64,000 bases of DNA, taken from contig PYIU01000001.1 in assembly GCA_003415625.1 (NCBI GenBank), positions 4,836,746 through 4,900,745 of the forward strand, in the 5' to 3' direction. Of this stretch, positions 54,956 to 64,000 are shown one piece after another (position 1 is the first letter of the stretch; every line of letters begins with the position of its first letter). The stretch comes from Aquanectria penicillioides (taxonomy: Eukaryota; Ascomycota; Sordariomycetes; Hypocreales; Nectriaceae). The notes under the pieces are model-generated. The model worked only from the letters and a program-made list of their open reading frames with translations, ran no database searches and had not been told where the DNA came from. A program made the position numbers and the translations under genes.

Positions 54956-57900
54956 ATGGACGCTCCAGACGCCGACTTCGACATCAAGCTGCAGAAGATC
55001 TCCGGGGATCTTCTCGGCGACTTTGACCGCTCCCTGCACAATTTCCTCTGGAAGTCCGATGGACACGGAGGCTCACGGGTCCGCTCCCGCGTCCGGGCCA
55101 AGGAGACGTTCCGACTGACCTCTACGGTATGTGTTTTACTATAGGAGAGAGTCTGGGGCTTCTTCCTTCATCACCCATAGTTTGTTGACTTGTCCCTCCG
55201 CAGCTTCTTGATCCGTTCCAGGAACTGCCCCAGTTGCTTGACCCATATCTACCCAAATGGATACCCCTCCTAGCTGAGGCGTTTCTCAAGCACCTGCAGA
55301 CTCGGCATCGCGGCAAAACACTCTCGTCGCGTTCCAAGCTGCTGGTGTCTGTCGAATTCGCCATTTGCAAGATCCTGTACACGTTCTGCAAGATCAGAGG
55401 GGAGAAGATTATTGTCCGATTTCTTAATGTTGAGACAAAGTACCTCGAGCTCCTCCTCTCAGCAATTGAAGATTCAGAACAGGCTTCCGAGAATGAAGAT
55501 TCCCTGGCCAAGTGGTCTTGGGAGGAGCGCTATGTTGTCCTGCTTTGGCTTTCGCACTTGTTGTTGGCCCCGTTCGACCTTTCTACCATTTCTTCAGTAG
55601 ACTTGCAAGACATCACCATGCCAAACATTCCTGGTTTCAAGTGGCCAGAGAACCTCCCTGCCATCACAGTAAGGATGATTCCTCTTGCGATCAAGTACAT
55701 AAGCACACCTGGTAAAGAGAGAGACGCTGCCAAGGCGCTTCTAGTAAGGATGGCTACCCGGCGGGACATGCAACAGCTTGGCATCCTGGAGAGCTTGGTG
55801 CACTGGTCTTCAGCTTCACTTCGACCCCAGAAGGATGTTCCTCAACAACCCACTTACTTCTATCTTGGTGTGCTCTCTTTCCTTGCTGGCGTTCTGCGCG
55901 CTTCCTCAGACACCTCCGACATGAACCCCTATTTGGCATCCATCTTTTACACTGTTCATGCCATCGCGATGAATGACAACGAATTTTCAAAAGCCATTGT
56001 TTCATTTGCATTGGCAAGGAAGATGATACTAAAGGTTATCCGAACTGTCATCGTTCTGCTTCTACGAAAGACTCCACAGGACATGATGACTACAGAGCTT
56101 ACAGAATCCGCCATCGGCTATCTGCTGGAGTCTGTCGCCGATAACGATACGCCTGTTAGACTTGCAGCAAGCAAAGCTTTGAGTGTCATTACTTTGAAAC
56201 TTGACCCTGATATGGCGTCGCAAGTTGTCGAGGCTGTTCTTGAGTCACTCAACCGAAATGTTCTCTGGTCCAGATCAACAGGTGCCAAGCCAGTCAGAGA
56301 TCTGTCTGCTGTGGACAACCTTGAGTGGCACGGTTTGGTGCTAACATTGTCACACCTGTTATACAGGCGATCTCCTCCTGCTGGGCAGTTGTCTGATATT
56401 GTGCATGCCCTTCTGCTGGGCCTGTCTTTCGAGCAACGAAGCATGTCCGGTGGCAGCATCGGAGCTAATGTGCGTGACGCCGCATGCTTTGGTATCTGGG
56501 CACTCACCCGACGTTACTCAACCGAAGAACTTCTTGCTATACCTACACAATCCGTGTTTGCGGCGAAGGCCCATCCATCTTCCAGCTCTATCTTACAGGT
56601 ACTGGGAACGGAGCTTGTGGTTACCGCATCCCTGGATCCTGCCGGGAACATCCGCCGTGGTGCGTCTGCTGCACTACAGGAACTAATCGGACGACATCCT
56701 GACACAGTCGATCACGGAATTTGGGTTGTACAAGCAGTCGATTATCACGCAGTTGCTAGACGATCCAGGGCTATTGAGGAAGTAGCCATTAGTGCTACAA
56801 AATTATCCAACCAGTATGGCGAGGCTATTATGGATACCCTTCTTGGATGGAGGGGTATTGGTGATCTCGATGCCCTTCCAGGCGGGTGTGCGGTTCTACC
56901 TTTGGCGTCTTGACGCTTGAGCTCTCTAATACGCCCTCGCAAGATCCCTTTTCACGTTTTAGAAACTCAATCCAGCTTGTTGAAGCCTATCTCAGGACCT
57001 CCAAGCGCGCCAAGTTGAGGAGCGACACGGGCTACTGCTATGTCTCGCCGCCACTTTGGACAGGTTCCCGTCATTTATGAACCCAGGGTCTGACGTTGAT
57101 CCAACTCTACTTGGCCAAATTCTGGCATCGGCAACTGCTATCTTGGAAGACCTCGAATCGACAGCTTACAGAAAACCAGAGCTCCTTGCTGAAGCAGCCA
57201 GTCGACTTGTTGTATCCCTGCTTCCGATTCTCCAAGTTGCCGTCCTCAGGACCCCGTCAAAACTCCTCCATATCGGCAATGACCTAATTTCACTTCAAGA
57301 GGAGTCTGACTATTTGAACCTTGTCACCACTCTTGACTCTGTGGAAACGACTAACACCCAAGTCACACACTTCATCTCTGCGTTACGATCAATTATTTCA
57401 ACATGGCTCAACAGGAACGAAGCGGAAACTATCGAACCGGCTGCCAAGGCTGCCTTGACTCTTCTAATATTCTGTCGGCCAGATGAACGAAGGATCATCC
57501 TCGGAGAATGGGCCCAGAAGGTCCAGCGTCGACCAACTAGCCGAACCGATACCCATGGTAATGGCTATTTCTCGGCGTTGACCATCGCCCAACCTCTTGC
57601 GGCACTCTCCGACGACATTGCCTGCAAGGCTATTCTGCAAAGGTGGGATTGGGACAAGGAGGTGGACACACGGGTAGCTATTCTCCAGAGCCTCACGCAG
57701 AGCCGCATTCTTCACAACAAGCCCACAGAGTTGCTGGGTTTAATTGCAGACGGTCTCAACGACTATACTACCAATGCCAGAGGCGACGTTGGTTCGCACG
57801 TACGTGTCCAAGCTCTTAAAGCCATACGGACGCTTTGGAGGACTTGGATGATACTGCGGCAACGGGCGAGTGGGCCGAGGCCTCCGTTCAAGCCCTCTTC

Positions 57901-58754
57901 TTCAGCACTCTCCGCCTTTCAGCGGAGAAGCTTGATAGAGTTCGTCCAGAAGCCCAAGCCGCAGTTGCACTTGGGCTTAAAGACAGGTTTGTACAATGTT
58001 ATGTCACATGGATTTTTTGCCAAGTTTTGCTAAGCCCACTTATAGCTACTCTGCACAGTTCCGTGAACTCACCTTCTCCTCTAAAAGTTACTTCCAGACC
58101 CTCCTTCGTCTCCACTCTTTGGAGCATCTACAGCCCCTGGTCCGCGACTTGGCAGCTGCTGATCCGACAGCCTGGATGGCGGAACTCATGGCCGGGTTTG
58201 TCACATCTGCTGACACGGGTAACGAGGATCTAGTCATAGCGAGCAGAGCCGCGCTATCAGATTACTGCGAAGCCAGCCCCGAGAACCTCGATCTGGTCTG
58301 CCAGGCACTTATTCAGAATCTCAAGACGAAGCAGGGCCAGGACAGAATACTAGTGCCGACTCTCGAGATTGTCGCGTTCCTATTCCACGTGGGGTCCTTC
58401 CAGTCGAGCTCAGTGAACTTCCGCAGCCTGTGTCTGCAGACGCAAAAGGCGGCTTACAAGACGGGCAACGTGCGCAAGCTTGAAGCCTGCGTCAAGGTCT
58501 ACGCCGGGGTTGCATCAATGGGAGGCGAAGTCAGCGCCCGGGAAGGCGTGCAGGAAGGCGTGCATGAGGCACGGAAGCGACTGGGTGCTCTGTTCTGTCA
58601 CCCGTGGCCTCGGGTGCGGAGCATGGTGGTCGATGCGTTATGGGGGCTCATGGGAGACAAGGAGGAGGCCGCGCTGGCCTTGAAGGGGGTCGACTGGGGA
58701 TTGGCGAAGAAGCCACAAATCAAGGCCATGGTGGAGGATCTACGCCTAGGATAG
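54956..58754 (+). CDS. Tubulin-folding cofactor D (TBCD/Cin1/Alp1-like), 3 exons, three apparent frameshifts
   Basis: About 1221 aa if the breaks are closed, close to the usual length for TBCD. Exons: 54956-55126, 55204-57986 and 58046-58754. Known role: cofactor D binds beta-tubulin and, with cofactors C and E, assembles alpha/beta heterodimers. Seen: HEAT/ARM-like helical repeats throughout, for example LLDPYLPKWIPLLAEAFLKH, DMQQLGILESLVHWSS, VRDAACFGIWALTRRYS and SFGVLTLELS-type blocks. The frame breaks at CCC 56873-56875 (DLDA into PSRRVCGSTFGVLTLELS), at G 57014 (SKRAK into VEERHGLLLCLAATLDRF) and at GG 57837-57838 (RTLW into EDLDDTAATGEWAEASVQ). One extra C, G and G respectively give an open, homologous frame, and the total length becomes divisible by three. 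Sequence error is likelier than a pseudogene, since no stops or missing blocks are seen otherwise. Confidence 0.85.
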
Positions 58755-59155
58755 AGGCAGAAATGCTGCCTGGCGTGAATGACAGCCAGTCGTAGGGTTG
58801 CAGCTACCAATCCATCAAAGACATGCATTAATTACGCCTAATCAGCGATTGCTGCGATGTTCAGAGATAGTGACCAATACCACATTGCTCAACCCGGCTT
58901 ACACCGATCGCCAGAGTCCATGTACGTGTCCGCAAAGGGAAGGTGAGGTATCGCCGGGCTCGCCTCCCACGCCTGGGTGTTGAGCCTAGAACATTCTGGG
59001 AGGCACCCATCTTTGATGCATTGAAGCTTGTCCCTTTCACCACGATGCCCGGGAATTCAGATGTCCAAGGCATGCGGGTAGGAATGGCCGTCCCGTGACA
59101 GTAGCGGTAAAGCCTGTCCTGGGCTAACTGCGTATGGTACGGGTTTGACGACGGG

Positions 59156-59706
59156 CTACTTGGCGATTAGATCGAGATAGAGACGATCTGAATCATGCGG
59201 AATTATCCTTGACCCGGGCAGGCCGTTGATGCCGGAATTTGAGTTCACGAGGGCCCATCCAGTCCTCGCCGGGCCCAGTCCGGCCCAGCCCAGCGTGATG
59301 GGGCTGAGGATGGAACAACCGTTGACACATTTAGTTGCGACGTAGATGTTGGGGTCGCCGAATTGGGAACAGAGTTTGATTGACCTTGCAACCCAAACAG
59401 CTCACGAGTCGTGTTGATGAGGATAGTGTTGCGGTCGAGGGACGCCAGCTCCGCAGGAGTCAGCCACATTACTGGGTGTTTTCCCAGTGCCTGGCGAATG
59501 GCCCATGGGTAGCGTCAAGCCATTCGTGGGGGATACACCACGGCTCTGGAAGATTCCAGTCTAGAAGGCTTCCAGATGTAATTTTTCAAAGATGGCACCG
59601 GATTCTAGCCTTTGCGGTGGGTTTCTTTGGTACGGTCACAAGGGAGACAACTCGAGAGAGCGGTCAGAACGCGCAAATTTGCGAAACCTCGAATAAGCAT
59701 AATCAT
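59156..59706 (-). CDS. Possible small secreted protein gene with two frameshifts, unrecognised
   Basis: Weak candidate of about 159 aa. Exon 1 (59706-59634) would encode a hydrophobic start, MIMLIRGFANLRVLTALSSC. A 73-nt GT/AG intron (59561-59633) leads to exon 2 with coding-like blocks in three frames: NLPEPWCIPHEWLDATHGPF, then ALGKHPVMWLTPAELASLDR and NTILINTTRELFGLQG, then SIKLCSQFGDPNIYVATKCV and WALVNSNSGINGLPG, stopping at 59156. Shifts are needed near 59489-59495 and 59383-59386. Each is a one-base loss at a GG on the coding strand, the same error type as in the conserved genes. I recognise no family. It could equally be a chance series of open frames. Confidence 0.3.
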
Positions 59707-59809
59707 GGAACTAGGAGGAATTCGAGGAAAAGGGACCCGGCAATGAGGTGAGGTAACCCGTCGTTAGCGATGACGATACGAGTATTGAATCGTTTAGTCA
59801 TGATATATT

Positions 59810-59820
59810 CCCCCCCCCCC
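59810..59820. repeat. C11 homopolymer
   Basis: Eleven consecutive C, just upstream of the weak candidate gene at 59156-59706. Confidence 0.9.
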
Positions 59821-60307
59821 AATGTTTAGAGTTGATCGCACAGCCGAAGAGCATCAAGAAGCGCAGACCAGGGGGTGGCCATGTCTAATCGACATGCAAA
59901 TGTACCGGCATGGAGACAGAAGCTAATAGCTGCAGATGCAGAAGCAACAGCTCAGCAGGGAGAGGGGAGCAGGGGAGAGCTTGGATGTGTAGTTAAGCAA
60001 AGTCCAAGGTCAGAAAAAGAGCCGGTCGGGGTAAAAACCAAGTAGTGTATTTGGCAAGGCTTTCTCAGAAGCCAAACGGCGGTCTTTTTTGTCGAGGTCG
60101 CACAGATCATCACGAGGTAGCCTGCCTATACGTTGTGATCATGCCTCGGCTGATGCCAAGCGTTGGACGAGCCGCGGCATGAACAAATGAAGGGAGGGAG
60201 CCGATAGGAGAGCAAGCAGGGGAGGCTTTCCCCTACACGGTTTATAGGCGGCCGGTGGATGGACAAGAAGAAAAGGCGAGCTTCAGGTAATATGGGCATT
60301 TGCGCAG

Positions 60308-60582
60308 CTAGTGAGAACGAGTGGTGCCATCAGCGTTGAAGGGAGTAGTCGGGTTGTGGTGGCGATCTCTGAGCTCCAGGAGCTCTGGGTAAAACGGTCC
60401 CTTGGGGTTGGTTGGTGGCGGAGGCTGGGGCCATGGTGTGCCACCATGGACGGATCTCCCATTTGACACCAACAGCAAAGCAGCAAGCACCAGCTACGAG
60501 TCCGAGTCGCCCACGGAGGAGGTGGGAACGCACGGCGACACAGCGGGGCACGGGGCCCGTGGAGGACATTGGGCGGAGCCAT
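60308..60582 (-). CDS. Possible small single-pass protein with one frameshift, unrecognised
   Basis: Weak candidate of about 91 aa. It would start at 60582 with MAPPNVLHGPRAPLCRRAF, then ATRTRS. A one-base gain of C at the AGCTGG junction near 60493-60497 would join it to LVLAALLLVSNGRSVHGG, a membrane or signal segment, and a proline-rich tail (TPWPQPPPPTNPKGPFYPEL, LELRDRHHNPTTPFNADG), with a stop at 60308. The tail has an orderly, protein-like composition. Alternatively, a splice acceptor (cgtag) just before the hydrophobic segment could connect to an unseen upstream exon. No family recognised. Confidence 0.28.
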
Positions 60583-63500
60583 GACGTTCGTCGGTTGTGA
60601 GGGCCTTCCTCGTCAGAGCCGTCGCACCCGAGAGATGCTCTCATGCTTCATCATGGAACCCACGACGGGAGATGGGCAGAGAATCTTGGCTGCCATGGGT
60701 TCGTACTGGCGATATGTACGGTACCTACACGGTCACACAGTAAGCCTTGCAAGGCGTGATGGACGCAGCGGCGGCGAACGCAGAGGTGGTGCTGTCTGCA
60801 ATTCAGGCAATGTGCGACGGAAGGGGGGGTGGTCGACGATCATACCCATGCGACAGGCATTCTGTCCAATTTGCAGTTCAATCTGGTCGTATCCCACGCC
60901 GATAGCTATCGCAGTCCGGGCGGGGCCCAACCCACAGCGCAAGAGATAAGGCAAAGGAGTGGGGAGGTGGGCTGGTGGGATATTCAATCACTGCAGCCGC
61001 ACAGAGAGTACTGTACATGGTCATCCGCGCTGAGTCCAGGCACTGATAAGGACGTGGGCCTTGGCGTAGGTGGAGGTGGAGGGGCCCGACGTGACGGATA
61101 CGACTTGGTAAAAAAAAAAAAGTCAATAAGCGATTGATGAGCCCTGATAGGCACGCCGACAAGGGGCTCCGTTGAGACGCCGGGATGATGGGCTGGGATG
61201 ATCAACTAGGAAAACCATTTGACAAAGTCGCATCTGGGAGCAAAGTCGTTTGGCAGGACAAAGTACTTGGTAGCGTTGGGCTGCATGTGGGCCGGTTTGT
61301 GCCAAGGGCCTGGGACGAGTGGATACCGGACGCCTACCTGTTCAGAGGAAGGTACGAAACTCGCCGAAAGGAGGCAGGTTGTGCTGAGCACGAATAGGTC
61401 AGGCAGGTAGGGCATGTATCCGTAAGCGTACCTACCTAGGCAGGTACGGAGTACTCTTGAATTGTACTTTACTGTGCTCCGAACAAATGGTGGCACTCAC
61501 GCTGTCGGTTCCGACTTCCCTTGCTTGGATCCAGTGCGAGAGCCAACATCGGACTCCTCATTGTCACACCTACACTCGATGAGTCCAATCTAACCTGCGA
61601 AGATAGGTGACGACCTACCAACCTTGGTAAGTAGGTATCTACATATGTACGCCCGGCTGCCTCCCCCCAAAGGTGACATAAGGCTCTGATCTGGACAGCC
61701 ACCTCGAACCAAAAGGCCAAGAGTCTTCGCCTACCAAAGCCTCAAAGGTACGATGATGGATCGTAGATGAGATGATGGAAGGATCAAGGGCCTGGGGCCT
61801 GAGGCCAAGCAACTCAACTATGCCCCAGTTTTAGTGGTTTTGTGCTGCTGTGGGCACGGCAATCCTCCCAACAGCCCTCATATCAATTGACAATGGACAC
61901 CGATTTTACGGGACTCTAGTACATGCCCAGCTCGGTATACCACATGCCGAGTCTCGCGTTCAAAATTTTCTTTCTTTTGAATCCAGGAGATCCGTCGTCC
62001 CAGCAGGCCGGGCGGATGGGGTATCGGGACAAGGGAGTAGGGATGGAGCAGCCACTCGGAATAAGACGCGACGCAGCCTTGGGGGGAGGATTGCGACGTT
62101 CGGACAGACGAGTTGCTCGATCGAGGTGCTTGGACCTAGGTGGCCGGGAGCTTCAATGTCAGGAGCACCAAAGTTGAGCATCAAAATTCGAGGCTCACAA
62201 GCGACCAGTCTCTGTGAAGAAAAAAGGGCTGCCTGCTAGGATCAGCAGGCCCAGTTGGGCAACAGGTACGACATTGTCGCGTGATGTGCAACGGGCGTTG
62301 CAAGGGTCCCTGACTGGATATAATAGGATTGTACTGGGGCGTCGGGCCTGGCCAGTCTGGGCAGACCTGGGGTGCAAAAGGGCGGTCCAGATTGGACGGG
62401 GGGCAGCCAAAACCTCTGCCATTGCAACAGGGCTTGCGTGGGTGTGGCTCCTTTTGGGGTCCTGACCCTAGCGAAGCCAAGGTTGGGCCCTGCACCGGAG
62501 CCCAGGTGTCCCCAGCCATCCAAGCCATCGAACCAGAAGAGCGTGCACGCCTCTGTGCTTGCCATTGCACAATGCGCAATGCAGACAACGGTCCTCAATT
62601 CAGTTTTGCCATTTTTCGACCACCGCCAACAATGCCGGGGGGGTTACCAACCCGAAGGCCCTGGCAGTTGAGCTGCCGGTTTCTTGCCCAGAAAGTACAC
62701 TTTAGGCCTTTCATCAATGCCAGTAGCCGTCTGCCATTGCCGGAGCTCGAGCTAGTGTAAATCTTGCGTTGATGGAGCGCCCCAAAGGTACAGTAGAATA
62801 TGGATAGTACTCGACTAAGAGAGGAGGCGGCTCCCTAGGAGCTCTCTGTGCTCCATACCCCGGGGCCCGGATGAAGTGCTTGAGGTATGTGCTGCTGCAA
62901 GACAACGGCACTTGTCCCGCCCAGATGGGAGGATCCCTGACTCGGTGAACGGACTGGTAATGGTGCTGATAACCATTGTATTTTGACCGGCATCCACATG
63001 CTTTACATCAATCGCGAGGCGGGTCTCATTCGAGGGCCAACGCCATCGCCTGAAGTAGGTAAGCCATCACCGTTGTCGCCATCCACCCTCCACGTACGCC
63101 TCCGCGTCCTAAGATGCTAGTTACTTGTACAGCCGGCGCCGTTGTCGCCCAGCCTCAACCTGATGCAGCAAGGCTTGGTGCGGTCACGCATCTTCCTTGC
63201 CCTTGGTATCTTATTGCCGCCACAAAAGTGTTCTCCCCATCAAGCCCTGGTAGGTCAGACTGCATGTGTGTGAATCTCGTTAGAGATGCCCTCGTTGGTT
63301 AACCGCTTGTGATCGAAGCACAGCGTTCACCATCACGATGACTGGCCTTTTTACAGGGCTGCGACGCCACCAAAAAATGCGCCGCCCAGCCCAGACGTGC
63401 ATCACTACCCTGACTGAGCTTGAGCAAAAGGCCTCACGCCCATCCTGCGTCTCGCCAACCAATCCCCAGCTTCCGAGAGCCCAATCCTAGCCACTGCTAT

Positions 63501-64000
63501 CTCTCGGCATCCGGGGGAGGGCACGGAACCGCAACAAGCCAACCCAACCCAGGAGGGAGTGCGACAAGGCAAAGGAACTGACTGGTCTGACGAATAGGTA
63601 CCTGGTGCGGTACCATAGATCTAGGTGGCGATCCACTCATGAGGCCACAGCCTCAAAGTCCCCCAAGCGCCCAATTCGTGTACCTAGAGCGCCTGTGGCG
63701 GATTGACTTGCCCTGTCGCCTGCGCCCAGACGAGAAGCAGAGGCAAAGGCAGAGGCGAGAATAGTGACGACTGTAATGCCTAATTATGCCCCATGAATAT
63801 TTTATTGCACCAGGTTTCGTCCATTTATCGGGCCTGCTCCACTGGGCTGCGTTACCGGCAGCGACTGACCATCAGCCTGTGTCTCGTTTGCGGCTCCCGC
63901 ATGCCCGCGTACGCCCGCAACCCACAACCACCACTTCACTTCAGGGCGGATGCGATCAGCGCTCGCCTGTTGTGGTTTTGTTTTTTAATTCTTCAGCACA

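Larger units (their letters stand above)
58755..64000. other. Terminal 5.2-kb gene-poor interval
   Basis: No complete gene could be supported. Two weak minus-strand candidates (59156-59706 and 60308-60582) are listed separately. It also holds a C11 tract (59810-59820), an A-rich tract near 61111-61122, and scattered GTAGGTA/TACCTAC motifs (for example 61428-61446 and 61628-61640). The last 2 kb shows no coding patch. Confidence 0.45.

Overview
The window looks like a euchromatic stretch of a filamentous ascomycete chromosome, most likely a Sordariomycete and probably Hypocreales. That placement is inference: it rests on short introns (about 49-121 nt) with gtaagt/gtatgt-type donors and yag acceptors, on the fungal families present, and on the G+C-rich coding sequence. 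I see no prokaryotic, viral or intact transposon feature, no CRISPR array, and no rRNA or tRNA I could defend.

Layout, left to right. An LST4/FNIP-like gene (+, 789-4406) converges on DBP10 (-, 5466-8229). DBP10 shares a 292-bp divergent promoter with a spf31/DNAJC8-like J-protein (+, 8522-9284), which converges on a second J-protein, mitochondrial MDJ1 (-, 9857-11603). A SAP30-like Sin3/HDAC subunit follows (-, 12969-13610). An 8-kb gene-poor block then precedes a C2H2 + fungal_trans transcription factor (+, 21685-24880). Next come an F-box protein (-, 25328-27406), an ACOT13-like thioesterase (-, 28150-28775), PEX12 (+, 29741-31023), a GH16-WSC wall enzyme (+, 31737-34010), a calcineurin-like phosphoesterase (-, 34380-35474), a truncated SRPK-like kinase relic (-, 35791-36547) and an IST2-like anoctamin (+, 37416-40033). 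After 5.4 kb without a convincing gene come an SH3-domain protein (+, 45453-48511), a GH76 alpha-1,6-mannanase (+, 52655-53860) and tubulin-folding cofactor D (+, 54956-58754). The last 5 kb carries only two weak, broken gene candidates.

The genes do not form a biosynthetic cluster or operon. They are mostly housekeeping: ribosome biogenesis, splicing, mitochondrial folding, TORC1 nutrient signalling, chromatin repression, peroxisome import, ER-plasma membrane contact and tubulin folding, with two cell-wall hydrolases among them.

The strongest unexpected signal is systematic. Five otherwise well conserved genes (SAP30-like, the transcription factor, PEX12, GH16, cofactor D) carry eight apparent frameshifts. 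Each is repaired in principle by one extra G or C in a short G/C run. This fits homopolymer-length error in the assembly better than biology, and it could hide genes in the supposed gene deserts. I did not find a convincing new biological system.
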